Assembly (NCBI RefSeq): GCF_028640845.1
Contig: NC_080546.1
Span: 82,409,757 to 82,473,756, forward strand
Length of the DNA stretch: 64,000 nucleotides
Reading direction: 5' to 3'
Source of the DNA: Ahaetulla prasina
Lineage: Eukaryota > Chordata > Lepidosauria > Squamata > Colubridae
Of the stretch, positions 53,241 through 63,180 are shown piece by piece. The notes beneath the pieces were generated by a model. It saw nothing but the letters and a program-made list of their open reading frames with translations. It was not told where the DNA came from and searched no databases. The first letter of the stretch is position 1. Each line of letters starts with the position of its first letter. Both the position numbers and the translations under genes were made by a program.

Positions 53241-53350
53241 GGTAGCAAGATGTTCCAAGGAGCATGGCAGGAAAGTTTCTTCTCCTTGATCCCATCAGCT
53301 GAAATTCCTTGACTGATGGGATCTGCAGTAGGCCCTTCCTTCTGGAATGA
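53241..53350 (-). pseudogene. Diverged L2-type LINE remnant, host of LTR j
   Basis: AAGTTTCTTCTCCTTGATCC and CCCTTCCTTCTGGAATGAG match the equivalent region at 41130-41240. The part before LTR j is at about 52690-52738. Confidence 0.4.
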
Positions 53351-53496
53351 GTGGGATGGGTTAATCCCCTTTGGGCAGATGGTTCCTCCCTCCCTCTCTC
53401 CTCCCCCTCCCCCCCTCTCCCTCCTCCCTCTCTCTTTCTCTCTGACCTCTTTCTCTGCCTCTGTCTACTTACCCCATCCCTGGAGTTAGTACTTAC

Positions 53497-53627
53497 CTTT
53501 ACTACCGGTTTGCATCATGCCCACGTGCGCTCACTCTGTTCACACATGTATGTATGAGTTTTGATGACATTTGGGTCAGTGGGTGGAGCCTCCCACTGGT
53601 TTTACTACCGGGGGCAACCCACTACTG
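53497..53627 (-). mobile_element. hAT-like element, family F2 relative
   Basis: Right end GGCAACCCACTACTG. The left part has TTTACTACCGGTTTGC. Flanks not matched. Confidence 0.45.
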
Positions 53628-53632
53628 CCCTG

Positions 53633-53904
53633 GAGCATATTTTTAAAGCCAGAGATACTGGACTGAGGAGAAGACAACCCAGTATTTTCTCAATTGTTCC
53701 ACAGAGGTCTTATAAGGAAGATATGCTGAACAAGTTGCAGGAACTATCTGCTCCCTAACTTAAACATAATTGAAAATCTAACATGAAAGAAACGAACCAA
53801 ACAACAGCTCTTACTTTTCCACTTGCTGTTCTGGCATGGTAGAATTTGGCCCGACACTGAAGATGGAGCGGATTGTTATTGCTATCTGTAGTTCCTGGGT
53901 TATT
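53633..53904. other. Stretch with no recognised feature
   Basis: Apparently unique sequence of about 270 bp. Confidence 0.4.
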
Positions 53905-54625
53905 TATTTATTTATTTTTTATTGAAAGAGTTTTTAAAAAAACAAAGACATTTCCCCCCCCCTTTTTTTCCCCTCCCTCCCAGAAAACCCCTTCCCCCTC
54001 CTCCCCGGCTTCCCGGGTCAATCACAAGGTATTGTTATACATAAACCAAACATAGAATAAAATTTTCCCTTCCAATCCAATTAACCACATCCAAAGCTTT
54101 TCATCTCCCAACCCCCTCCCCATTACATAAAATAACTTTCTAATTATTCAAAGGCAATCTGATATTTCTTAATCTGATATCTGTTTTGTAGATAATCAAT
54201 CCATTTTTTCCATTCAATTAAATATCTTTCCTGCGTATTGTCTTTTAAAAAAGCTGAGATTTTAGCCATCTCAGCCAACTTAATGACTTTCAGTATCCAT
54301 TCTTCTATTGTAGGTACCTCTTCTTTCTTCCAGTATTGTCCAATAAACAGTCTTGCTGCTGTTATTAAATTCAGAATCAGTTTAGTCTCAATCCCTGTAC
54401 AATCCGTTATAATTCCCAAAAGGAAAAATTGTGGCAGGAACTTTATCTTCTTCTTCAGTACATTTTGAATAATCCACCAAATTCTTATCCAAAAGGCCTT
54501 AATTTTCTTGCAAGTCCACCAAATATGAAAATATGTAGCGTCATCACAATCACACCTCCAACATTTCGCTTGGATATTAGGATACATACGTGATAATTTT
54601 TTGGGATCTAAGTGCCATCTATAAA
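53905..54625 (-). mobile_element. L1 LINE 3' end
   Basis: Minus strand: end of ORF2 (54587-54144), 3' UTR, and an A-rich end seen on the plus strand as TTTATTTATTTTTTATTG. 5'-truncated. Confidence 0.8.
54144..54587 (-). pseudogene. L1 ORF2 C-terminal region
   Basis: 147 open codons with the L1 Cys-rich end: KCWRCDCDDATYFHIWWTC fits the CxxC-HxxxxC arrangement of L1 ORF2. Then FWIRIWWIIQNVLKK, LLGIITDCTG and a charged C-terminus. The RT and endonuclease are absent by truncation. The frame is intact, so the copy may be fairly young. Only L1 coding evidence in the window. Confidence 0.85.
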
Positions 54626-55030
54626 AGTTCCTGGGTTATTTTGACTTGATGGAAGATTTGTCAAAGCCAAACGCCAATCTTATTGGCCCACCTCAGCCCG
54701 AGAAAGAAATTCCTCCATATTCAATAGGTTCTCAGGCCAGTAAGGTTGGCCAACTGGCCTATTCTGGACATATTGGGTTATTCCTGCTGCCAATATTTTT
54801 TTCTCCCAATTGGTTAATTAGCAAGGTAAGAGGAACTTCTGGTATGGTATAAAATGCTATGCTAAAAAAAATACCGCTTTAAAAAAAAAGATTGTTAGAA
54901 AAGATGAGCTTGCAAGCTTGGTAACTCCTATTCCAAAACGCACCAAATCCTTACACTAGCTTAACTTATCCCAACATGTAGTATGTAGTTTACTCTGAGA
55001 GCAATAAGCCTGTCCCAACTGTGCAGCTTC
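54626..55030. other. Stretch with no recognised feature
   Basis: Apparently unique sequence. The short frame at 54646-54852 has no known domain. Confidence 0.4.
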
Positions 55031-55598
55031 AATATATATATATTCTTTCCTTCCTTTTCTCCCTGTCTCCTCCCTCCCTCTCTTTCGCCTCCCTTCCTTC
55101 CTCCCTTCCTTCATTCCTTCTTTCCTCCCTCCTTCCCTCCCTCCTTCCCTTCTTCCTTCCCTCCCTCCTTCCCTCCCTCCCTTTTCTCCCTGTCTCCTCC
55201 CTCCTTTTCTCCTCCCTCCCTCTCTTTCGCCTCCCTTCCTTCCTCCCTTCCTTCATTCCTTCTTTCCTCCCTCCTTCCTTCCCTCCTTCCCTTCTTCCTT
55301 CCCTCCCTCCTTCCCTCCCTCCCTTTTCTCCCTGTCTCCTCCCTCCTTTTCTCCTCCCTCCCTCCCTCCTTCCTTCCCTCCCTCCTTCCCTCCCTCCTTC
55401 CTTCCCTCCTTCCTTCCCTGTCTCCCTTCCTTTTCTCCCTGCCTCCCTCTCTTTCTCCTTCCTTCCTTCTTCCCTCCCTCCTTCCCTCTCTCCCTTCCTT
55501 TTCTCCCTATCTCCTCCCTCCTTCTCTTTCTCCTTCCTTTCTTCTTTTCTTCCTTCCTTGCTTCCTTCCCCCCTCCCTCCCTCCCTCCCTCCCTCCAA
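55031..55598. repeat. Polypyrimidine minisatellite
   Basis: Higher-order unit of about 125-145 bp starting at CTTTTCTCCCTGTCTCCTCC, with two full units (about 55057 and 55181) and a degraded third (about 55323). The start motif is the complement of the unit in 13712-14639. Confidence 0.93.
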
Positions 55599-55599
55599 A

Positions 55600-55994
55600 G
55601 AACATAATCATTTGTTAATTGGAATAAGGAAAGCTTTCTCCCAAGCTCCTATTTTTCTCATTTTTTTTATTTTGTATTTTATTCACGCACACTCAATTCC
55701 AATATATAAGTATTAAGAGCTGGATAATTAAAATCACCATTACTTTAATACCTACTTAGCTGTTTACAGAACCATTCTTAGGAAGGTAGCCTGAGTGATA
55801 TATCCCAGGAATACCTTTCGCATAGATAATTTGAAGACTCTAAGAGGGAAACCTGATTTCTTTTATTTTACAGCTGTCTCTGTAAGAAACTAAGCTTCTG
55901 AATTTTTTTTTTGTTTAATTTGATTGATTAGCTATCTGTAGGACCGCAGTGGCTTTGTTAACAGGGCGAAACAAAACATCACATTTCTCATCTT
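55600..55994. other. Stretch with no recognised feature
   Basis: Apparently unique AT-rich sequence. Confidence 0.4.
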
Positions 55995-56129
55995 AACATA
56001 ACATAACATAACATAACATAACATAACATAACATAACATAACATAACATAACATAACATAACATAACATAACATAACATAACATAACATAACATAACATA
56101 ACATAACATAACATAACATAACATAACAA
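55995..56129. repeat. (ATAAC)n microsatellite at a CR1 3' end
   Basis: About 26 pentamers. On the minus strand it is the (GTTAT)n tail of the adjacent CR1. Confidence 0.97.
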
Positions 56130-57130
56130 CAGAGTTGGAAGGGACCTTGGAGGCCTTCTAGTCCAACCCCCTGCCGAGGCAGGAAACTCTACACCATCTC
56201 AGTCAGATGGTTATCCAACATTTTCTTACAAATTTCCAGTGTTGGAGCATTCACAACTTCTGCAAGCAAGTTGTTCCACTTATTAATTGTTCTAACTGTT
56301 AGGAAATTTCTCCTTAGTTCTAAGTTGCTTCTTTTTTTGATCAGTTTCCACCCATTGCTTCTTGTTCTACCCTCAGGTGCTTTGGAGAACAGCCCGACTC
56401 CCTCTTCTTTGTGGCAACCCCTGAGATATTGGAAGACTGCTATCATGTCTCCCCTAGTCCTTCTTTTTATTAAACTAGACATACCCAGTTCCAGCAACCG
56501 TTCTTCATATGTTTTAGCCTCCAGTCCCCTAATCATCTTGGTTGCTCTTCTCTGCACTCTTTCTAGAGTCTCAACATCTTTTTTACATCGTGGCGACCAA
56601 AACTGGATGCAATATTCCAAGTGTGGCCTTACCAAGGCATTATAAAGTGGCACTAACACTTCACGTGATCTTGATTCTATCCCTCTATTTATGCAGTCCA
56701 GAACTGTGTTGGCTTTTTTCACAGCTGCTGCACACTGCTGGCTCATATCTAAATGGTTATCCACTAGGACTCCAAGATCCCTCTCACAGGTACTACTATT
56801 GAGCAAGGTACCATATATACGGTACCGGTGCATTTTGGTTTTTTGGCCTAAATGTAGAACCTTACTTTTTTCACTGTTGAATTTCATTTTGTTAGATAGC
56901 GCCCAATGTTCAAGTCTGTCAAAATCTTTCTGTAACTTGAGCCTATCTTCTGGAGTGTTGGCTATTCCTGCCAGCTTGGTGTCATCTGCAAATTTGATGA
57001 GTTCCCCATCTATCCTCTCGTCCAAGTCATTGATGAAGATGTTGAAGAGTACTGGGCCTAAAACAGAGTCTTGGGGTACTCCACCGCATACTTCCCTCCA
57101 TGTGGATGTAGTTCCATTGAGGACTACACG
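55996..57130 (-). mobile_element. CR1 LINE, best preserved copy
   Basis: 5'-truncated near 57130. Coding region to 56189, then a short 3' UTR ending in GGTCCCTTCCAACTCTG and the (GTTAT)n tail. Confidence 0.92.
56189..57025 (-). CDS. Partial CR1 reverse transcriptase, open frame
   Basis: 278 codons from the first Met, and the frame is open further upstream to about 57120 (GVPQDSVLGPVLFNIFINDL). The catalytic box reads FADDTKLAG (usual YADD/FADD form). Then NSEKSKVLHLGQK, CERDLGVLVDNHL, NALVRPHLEYCIQFWSP, ERVQRRATKMIRGL, LKRRTRG, GLFSKAPEGRTRSNGWKL and the usual CR1 C-terminus. The fingers and endonuclease are missing by 5' truncation. Absence of stops suggests a young insertion (inference). 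The shown Met is internal. Confidence 0.92.
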   Translation of the reverse strand: MDERIDGELIKFADDTKLAGIANTPEDRLKLQKDFDRLEHWALSNKMKFNSEKSKVLHLGQKTKMHRYRIYGTLLNSSTCERDLGVLVDNHLDMSQQCAAAVKKANTVLDCINRGIESRSREVLVPLYNALVRPHLEYCIQFWSPRCKKDVETLERVQRRATKMIRGLEAKTYEERLLELGMSSLIKRRTRGDMIAVFQYLRGCHKEEGVGLFSKAPEGRTRSNGWKLIKKRSNLELRRNFLTVRTINKWNNLLAEVVNAPTLEICKKMLDNHLTEMV

Positions 57131-57159
57131 TCTTCAACCATTCAGTATGTATAAAGCTG

Positions 57160-57522
57160 AGGGACGTGGTGGCTCAGTGGCTAAGACACTGAGCTTTGTC
57201 GATCGAAAGGTCAGCAGTTCAGTGGTTTGAATCCCTAGTGCTGCCGTATAACGGGGTAAGCTCCCGTGACTTGTCCCAGCTTCTTCCAACCTAGCAGTTC
57301 GAAATCACGTAAAAAAGGCAAGTAGAAAAATAGGGACCACCTTTGGTGGGAAGGTCACAGCGTTCCGTGCACCTTTGACCTTGAGTCATGCTGGCCACTT
57401 GACCAGGGCGACATCTTTGGACAGCGCTGGCTCTTCGGCTTTGAAACGGAGATGAGCACCGCCCCCTAGAGTCAGGAACAACGAGCACATATGTGCAAGG
57501 GGAACCTTTACATTTAACTATC
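57160..57522 (+). mobile_element. Sauria SINE-like element with 10-bp target duplication
   Basis: Head GTGGCTCAGTGGCTAAGACA, box B-like GTTTGAATCCC, Bov-B-type end GCACATATGTGCAAGGGGAA and CCTTTACATTTAA. The flanks TATAAAGCTG (57150-57159 and 57523-57532) are identical. Confidence 0.9.
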
Positions 57523-57532
57523 TATAAAGCTG

Positions 57533-58226
57533 TTGTCTCCCAAAGCTAAATTTTGGGATATGTACACAATGTATGAAGGCATTTGTCTCCCGATGGATTT
57601 AAAATAGCTACTTTCATGAGTGGTGTTTGTCTCTGCTAATGGTTTAGGGGTTGTCCGATGCTTTCATTTCTAATGTCCATGGGTAATTTTCACCAAAGCT
57701 CCTTAAAAACACCGTTGCTGCGAAAGGGGAACCAAAAAGCTAACGTTTTAAGCTGATAACCACCTCTGATGTCTATTGGTAACTGACATTTCCCTTGGAT
57801 TTCATTAAATTGTTTTCTGACAGCTGAATCAATGCAAGCTACATCAAGGGCTTCCTTCCGGCCATGGCAGAGCTCGGAAACACTTCACACATAAGATTTA
57901 GATTCAAAACTACAGCTGGATGTACAAGTCAAAAGCAATAACAAAAATAGAACATAGGTAAATATAGCAAGGATATTTTTGTTTACTCTTTAGGGAAATG
58001 TACATGTCAGGATACGCTCACAACCACCACCACCACCCCGCCCACAGTCCTCCCAGCAATTCTTAACTCAGAAGAATGTTTTAATCTTTAAATAATGTGT
58101 GAATGCTGTCAAAAGGAGTAGAAGCTATTTCAATAAGCAAGTCCTCACTGCAAACAGGTTTTTTTTTAACGTTCTCTGCCTCAGCCAATGAAATTAGATG
58201 GGAATTAAGAGCATGGAACTTGTAAA
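57533..58226. other. Stretch with no recognised feature
   Basis: Apparently unique sequence with a CCA-rich run near 58023. Confidence 0.4.
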
Positions 58227-58290
58227 CAGCGGTAGCACTTAGACTTACATACCGCTTCACAGTGCTTTAAGTCCTCTCTAAGTGGTCAAC
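58227..58290 (-). mobile_element. SINE type E2, piece 1 of 3
   Basis: AGCGGTAGCACTTAGACTTA and CCTCTCTAAGTGGTC (E2 tail). Pieces 2 (58843-58868) and 3 (59417-59556) follow after insertions. Confidence 0.82.
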
Positions 58291-58842
58291 ATTTATTTAT
58301 TTATTTTGTCACAACAATATATGTAGGTATCATACAAAAAGATTATATAATATATAAACACATATATGAGTAAATATAAGGAGGTATAAGCATATATGTA
58401 TATAGGAAGAAGAAAAGAAAAAACAATAGGACAGGAACGGTAGGCACGTTTGTGCGCTTATGCACGCCCCTTATGGTCCTCTTAGGAATGGGGTGAGGTC
58501 AACAGTAGAAAGTTTTTGGTTAAAGCTTTTAGGATTATGAGAAGAGACCACAGAGTCAGGTAAAGTATTCCAAGCACTGATGATTCTGTTACAGAAGTCA
58601 TATTTTCTGCAATCTAGATTAAAGCGGTTGACATTAAGTTTAAATCTATTGGTTGCTCTAGTATTATTGCAATTAAAGCTGAAGTAGTCTTTGACAGGAA
58701 GGACATTACAATAGATGATTCTGTGAGTTAAACTTATGTCTTGTCAAAGGCGACAGAGTTCCAAGTTTTCTAAGCCTAGGATTTCAAGTCTGGTGGGATA
58801 AGGTATTTTATTGTTTTCAGAGGAATGGAGAACTCTTCTTGT
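58291..58842 (-). pseudogene. LINE type D nested in SINE E2
   Basis: Plus-strand ATTTATTTATTTATTTTGTC is the complement of the D tail. The C-terminal coding region follows on the minus strand with one or more stops. 5'-truncated at about 58842. Confidence 0.85.
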
Positions 58843-58868
58843 CCCCCAACAATCTGCGTCCTCATTTT

Positions 58869-59157
58869 CTGCGGGCGTGGCTTGGTGGGGATGGTGTAGC
58901 TTGGTGGGCGTGGCTTGGTGGGCATGGCAGGGGAAGGATACCGCAAAATCTTTTATTCTTTTATTTCATCGAGCAGGACTAGCCTAAAAATGCTGTTTTA
59001 ATGGGGTTTTAGATTGCTATTGTTTAGTTTTTAGGAAATTTGGCCATAAGTTATATTAATTTTATTCTGCTTTTAATCTGTATATAATGTGCTTTTTAAA
59101 TTGGCTGTTAACCGCCCTGAGTCCTTCGGGAGAAGGGCGGCATATAAATACGAATAA

Positions 59158-59216
<59 letters not shown>

Positions 59217-59416
59217 AATCTGCATTCCCACCCAACTCCAGGGGAAAAATATTGCAAAATCTCCATTCCCACCCTACTCTGGGGCCAGCCAGAAGTGGTA
59301 TTTGCCAGTTCTCCAAACTACTCAAAATTTCCACTACCGGTTTTATTTATTTATTTTATTTGAAATAAATAAAGAACCTGCCAGAACCTGTCAGAACCTG
59401 CTGGATTTCACCCCTG
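58869..59416 (+). mobile_element. hAT family F nested in SINE E2, holding LINE A
   Basis: GGGCGTGGCTTGGTGGG at left (TIR lost) and GGATTTCACCCCTG at right. Minisatellite-type units flank the LINE A insertion. Confidence 0.8.
58951..59216 (+). mobile_element. L2-type LINE A 3' UTR with (AAAT)n
   Basis: TTAACCGCCCTGAGTCCTTC, GGGAGAAGGGCGGCATATAA and 15 or more AAAT units (59155-59216), inside the hAT. Confidence 0.88.
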
Positions 59417-59556
59417 TTTTAACCACCTCAGAAGGATGGAAGGCCGAGTCAACCTTGAGCCAGTGAGAATCGAAACTGCCAAGCTGCAGGCAGCCAGCAG
59501 TCAACAGAAAGTAGCCTGAAGGATTGGATTCTAACCGCGGTACCACTGTAGGTGTC
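59417..59556 (-). mobile_element. SINE type E2, piece 3 of 3
   Basis: GAAGGATGGAAGGCCGAGTC, CAACCTTGAGCCAGTGAGAA and the head complement CTAACCGCGGTACCACTG. Confidence 0.82.
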
Positions 59557-59567
59557 TATAGAGATTC

Positions 59568-60236
59568 TCAGTCATCCAGGTCATGGTTGTCCCAAAGGTG
59601 CTTTTTCAAAAGGCAACTGGACTTTGTTTTTACCTTGAAGACATCTTGCTTCTTCAATTCCGACAGAATGGTGGAGAATGGAAGCATTTATATTCCTTGT
59701 GGGATTCAGCCGGTTCAGACAGATCCGGGTGAACCAGTAGTAGCTACCTGGGGCCACCCACCCATTCGGGCACAATCCCATCCTATATCACTGTTTTGTG
59801 ATGCCACATGCATGTGTGGCCAGCGCACATGAGCAAATTGCCATGTTGTTTGACATCGCATGCAGGCACGGATGGAACACGCAAATGAATTGCCGTGTTT
59901 TGTGACACCGCACATGCTCACATTTCCAGTGCTGGACGAACCGGTTGTTACCGTATTATGAAGCCAACCTCTGGTCATTACCCCTCTTTCTGAGAGTCGT
60001 TGGGGACACTTGGAGGTTTATTTGTGACCTCATGGTCACCTGAATAGTGCAAATGGTTGTGGAGCCTTCTTGGAACTGCTGAAAGGACTGTGTTGTGAAG
60101 AGAATATAAATCCTTCCATCCTCCATAATTGAGTGAGAACTGAAGAAGCTTTCTGGGTGAGAAGCAAAATGTCTTCAAGGAAAAACAAAGTCCAGTTGCC
60201 TTTTGAAAAAGCACCCTTGTAAATGTAAGGCTACTT
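59568..60236. mobile_element. Penelope-like type H, head-to-head inverted dimer
   Basis: The minus arm has a coding remnant (PRRLHNHLHYSGDHEVTNKP in the frame 60118-59978), then, after a hAT at 59694-59973, the 3' end with AAAGGCAACTGGACTTTG (59568-59693). The plus arm (60130-60236) is an inverted copy of the 3' end, meeting near 60129. Assignment to Penelope rests on this architecture and is less certain than P1/P2. Confidence 0.55.
59694..59973 (+). mobile_element. hAT-like element, family F2 relative
   Basis: TGGGATTCAGCCGGTTC at left and AAGCCAACCTCTG at right. Inserted in the type H element. Confidence 0.5.
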
Positions 60237-60278
60237 AACTGCCCTTGACAAGATCTACATATCACTTACAAGACCTAG
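60130..60278. repeat. 149-bp direct repeat, left copy flanking LTR k
   Basis: Starts TGAGTGAGAACTGAAG, ends TACAAGACCTAG. Differs from 60788-60936 at 2 positions, with no indel. Confidence 0.95.
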
Positions 60279-60784
60279 TGTTGTGTCTGCGCCCCCCGAG
60301 CCGGGCCTGCTGCCAGAAAGTGATTTGGACAGTGAGGGGGAAGGGCCGTCAGGACTTACCTAGGAAGCACCGGCTTGCCTGGTTCAGCTCCAGGAGCCAG
60401 AAACAGGCCAGGTGGAAGAGATAACGAGGCCTCCATCCCCTGACTCTCTCCCCCCAGGCCACGCCTGCAAACCCAGCTGATGGCAATCAGGCTTGGTTTC
60501 ATAGGCAGGAGAGGAGGGAACAACAGAAGCAAGGGTGGGGCAGGCCTAGGAAGTGCTGAGTCATGGAGCCACACCCCACCGGATATAAAAGGCAGCTAGA
60601 GCTGTTGTGTCTCTTTGTAACAGGCAAATCCACTGATTAAGAGCTGAAGTTTGTTTTTAGGTGACTCACCAGCGTCGTGGAAGATAACGGAGGCCCTTGG
60701 CAGATGCTGGCTATTCTGCTGCCAGAGCTGATATTGACGGCTAATTAAGCCATCATTCAGACAGAGGCGAGGGAGGACAGAACA
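60279..60784 (+). mobile_element. Solo LTR k (U3-frame group)
   Basis: 506 bp, TGTTGTGTC to GACAGAACA. The U3 frame in phase with nucleotide 5 has a stop at codon 28 and a later frameshift. It aligns with LTR j (PESDLDSEGEG, QLQEPETGQVEE). TGAGTCA at 60557-60563, TATAAA at 60584-60589. Flanked by the 149-bp repeats. Confidence 0.85.
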
Positions 60785-60787
60785 CAA

Positions 60788-60936
60788 TGAGTGAGAACTG
60801 AAGAAGCTTTCTGGGTGAGAAGCAAAATGTCTTCAAGGAAAAACAAAGTCCAGTTGCCTTTTGAAAAAGCACCATTGTAAATGTAAGGCTACTTAACTGC
60901 CCTTGACAAGATCTACACATCACTTACAAGACCTAG
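60788..60936. repeat. 149-bp direct repeat, right copy flanking LTR k
   Basis: Second copy. The sequence after it (CCTGGCTTAAAGG) is single-copy. Confidence 0.95.
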
Positions 60937-61038
60937 CCTGGCTTAAAGGAAGCGCACACTCATGCCTTAGTGACAAGGAGAGGCAGCCTGGGATATCATA
61001 CTGACATTTTAAACTTCCAGTCAACCAATGGGTTAAAT

Positions 61039-61540
61039 CAGTGGTAGTCAACCTGGTCCCTACCGCCCACTAGTGGGTGTTCCAGCTTTCATGGTGGGCA
61101 GTAGGGGTTTTGTCCAATACTGAAGCACTTTCCTTTTTTTTAATTTAATTGACTTTTTAAAAAATTTTCATAGCATTATTTAAAACCATTTTCATTAGGT
61201 TTTCATAAAATTCCCTGTGACAATTTAAATTTCTGAAAATATATTATTAGTATCACCCGCGCATAAGTTTAGTTCACGTTACGTAAGTGAAACTAAATGG
61301 CGCTATAGTGCGACTGCAAACAAAAGAGCCTCATCCCAGAATAGCTCACGCATCTCCTCCCCCACAACACTCAGCTGTAACAGACAAGCAGAGCTGATAG
61401 CCAGCGCCCCCCTCAAACCCAATCCATGATGCGTGAGAGGCATGCGCAGACAATGATACATGGCACATTACTGTGGAACCAGTGGGCGGTTAGAAAATTG
61501 TACTACTAACAGAGATACAAAAGTGGGCAGTAGGTATAAA
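61039..61540 (+). mobile_element. hAT element of possibly transferred family, right TIR lost
   Basis: Starts CAGTGGTAGTCAACCTGG after GGTTAAAT. The interior includes CACCCGCGCATAAGTTTAGT and GGCGCTATAGTGCGAC. It ends at AGTGGGCAGTAGGTATAAA, just short of where the complement of the left TIR would be expected. From memory it resembles the OposCharlie/SPIN type of horizontally transferred hATs; not verified. Confidence 0.7.
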
Positions 61541-61982
61541 ATGGAAATAGATTGTCAGAATTGTGGCTTGGGGGGAAACAAAGAGAGAGAACAGTTTGTC
61601 TCTTTGTGCTTAGTCCAAATTCATACAAAAGTATTTTCTTCATTCCCAGACTGGCTCAATTCAACATTCTTTCTGTTCAATAATCAAGCTGAATTATTTT
61701 AATTAGAGTAGCAGTTCAATTGGACATGGAAATGAATCTTGTGTATGGAAGACAACAATGGAATTCACATTGTGTTTGGTGGGTGTGCCTTTTGCTAAAT
61801 CCTTCATCCCTAACTGCATCTATCTCTCCTTGTTGAGATTTCACTCTCCCTTCATTTTATGCTATCCTTTACTACTTGTTGTTTTAGCAAACCAGACTAG
61901 GAATAGTACCTTGATGGTATGATGGGTTGGTGGGTTTTCATTTCCGCTCCCTGTGAATGCTTAGATGCTTTTAATCACTAAA
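61541..61982. other. Stretch with no recognised feature
   Basis: Apparently unique sequence following the broken hAT end. Confidence 0.4.
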
Positions 61983-62150
61983 AGGCTAAAACATATGCGA
62001 ATGCTTGCAGGAATTGGGTATGTCTAGTCTAGTGAAAAGAAGGGCGTGATGTGATAACAGTCTTCCAATATTTGAGGGGCTGCCACAAAGAAGAGGGGGT
62101 GTGTGTGTCAACCTATTTTCCAAAGCACAAGAAGGTAGGTCAATAAGCAT
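61983..62150 (+). pseudogene. CR1 LINE fragment, host of LINE C
   Basis: CR1 coding remnant around GGGGCTGCCACAAAGAAGAG. CR1 sequence resumes at 63154-63180 (GGAAACTAATCAAGGAAAG). Confidence 0.75.
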
Positions 62151-62164
62151 GGATGGAATGACTG

Positions 62165-63153
62165 CATCTCCAATGATCCATCTGTTAAGCTACTGAAGTT
62201 CGCAGATGACACAACAGTGATTGGTCTCATTCGAGACAATGACGAATCCGCATATAGACAAGAGGTCGAAGGACTAGCCTTGTGGTGCAACCAAAACAAT
62301 CTGGAACTGAACACACTCAAAACCGTAGAAATGGTGGTAGACTTTAGGAGAAACCCTTCCATACTTCCACCTCTCACAATACTAGACAACACAGTATCAA
62401 CAGTAGAAACCTTCAAATTTCTAGGTTCTATCATATCGCAAGATCTAAAATGGACAGCTAACATCAAAAACATCATTAAAAAAGGACAACAAAGAATGTT
62501 CTTTCTGCGCCAACTCAGTAAGCTCAAACTGCCCAAGGAGCTGCTGATTCAGTTCTACAGAGGAATTATTGAGTCTGTCATTTGCACCTCTATAACTGTC
62601 TGGTTCGGTTCTGCAACCCAACAAGAAAACACAGACTTCAGAGGATAATTAGAACTGCAGGAAAAATAATTGCTACCAACCTGCCTTCCATTGAGGACCT
62701 GTATACTGCACGAATCAAGAAGAGGGCCGTGAAAATATTTACAGATCCCTCGCATCCTGGACATAAACTGTTTCAACTCCTACCCTCAAAACGACGCTAT
62801 AGAGCACTGCACACCAGAACAACTAGACACAAGAACAGTTTTTTCCCGAAGGCCATCACTCTGCTAAACAAATAATTCCCTCAACACTGTCAAACTATTT
62901 ACTGAATCTGCACTACTATTAATCTTCTCATAGTTCCCATCACCAATCTCTTTCCATTTATGACTGTATGACTATAACTTGTTGCTGGCAATCCTTATGA
63001 TTTATATTGATATATTGACCATCAATTGTGTTGTAAATGTTGTACCTTGATGAACGTATCTTTTCTTTTATGTACACTGAGAGCATCTGCACCAAGACAA
63101 ATTCCTTGTGTGTCCAATCACACTTGGCCAATAAAAATTCTATTCTATTCTGG
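62165..63153 (+). mobile_element. LINE type C, RT C-terminal half and 3' end
   Basis: 5'-truncated. RT frame, C-terminal region, 3' UTR with CTTGGCCAATAAAAATTC and a short (TTCTA)n tail. Inserted in a CR1. Confidence 0.88.
62190..62878 (+). pseudogene. LINE type C reverse transcriptase, one frameshift
   Basis: Begins at the catalytic box (LLKFADDTTVIGLIRDN). Continues with WCNQNNLELNTLKTVEMVVD, FRRNPS, FKFLGSIISQDLKW, IKKGQQRMFFLRQLSKLKLP and ICTSITVWFGSAT. A frameshift near 62630 moves the frame to the final part, RIIRTAGKIIATNLPS, then LLPSKRRYRALHTRTTRHKN and PKAITLLNK with a stop. The thumb order fits the CR1/L2/Rex superfamily; I cannot fix the clade. The final part is duplicated at 12237 and 12724. 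Confidence 0.82.
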
Positions 63154-63180
63154 AAACTAATCAAGGAAAGAGGTCAACTT

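Noticed and set aside
55021..55716. 231-codon frame (and 189 codons on the other strand)
   Set aside because: Translation of the polypyrimidine minisatellite.
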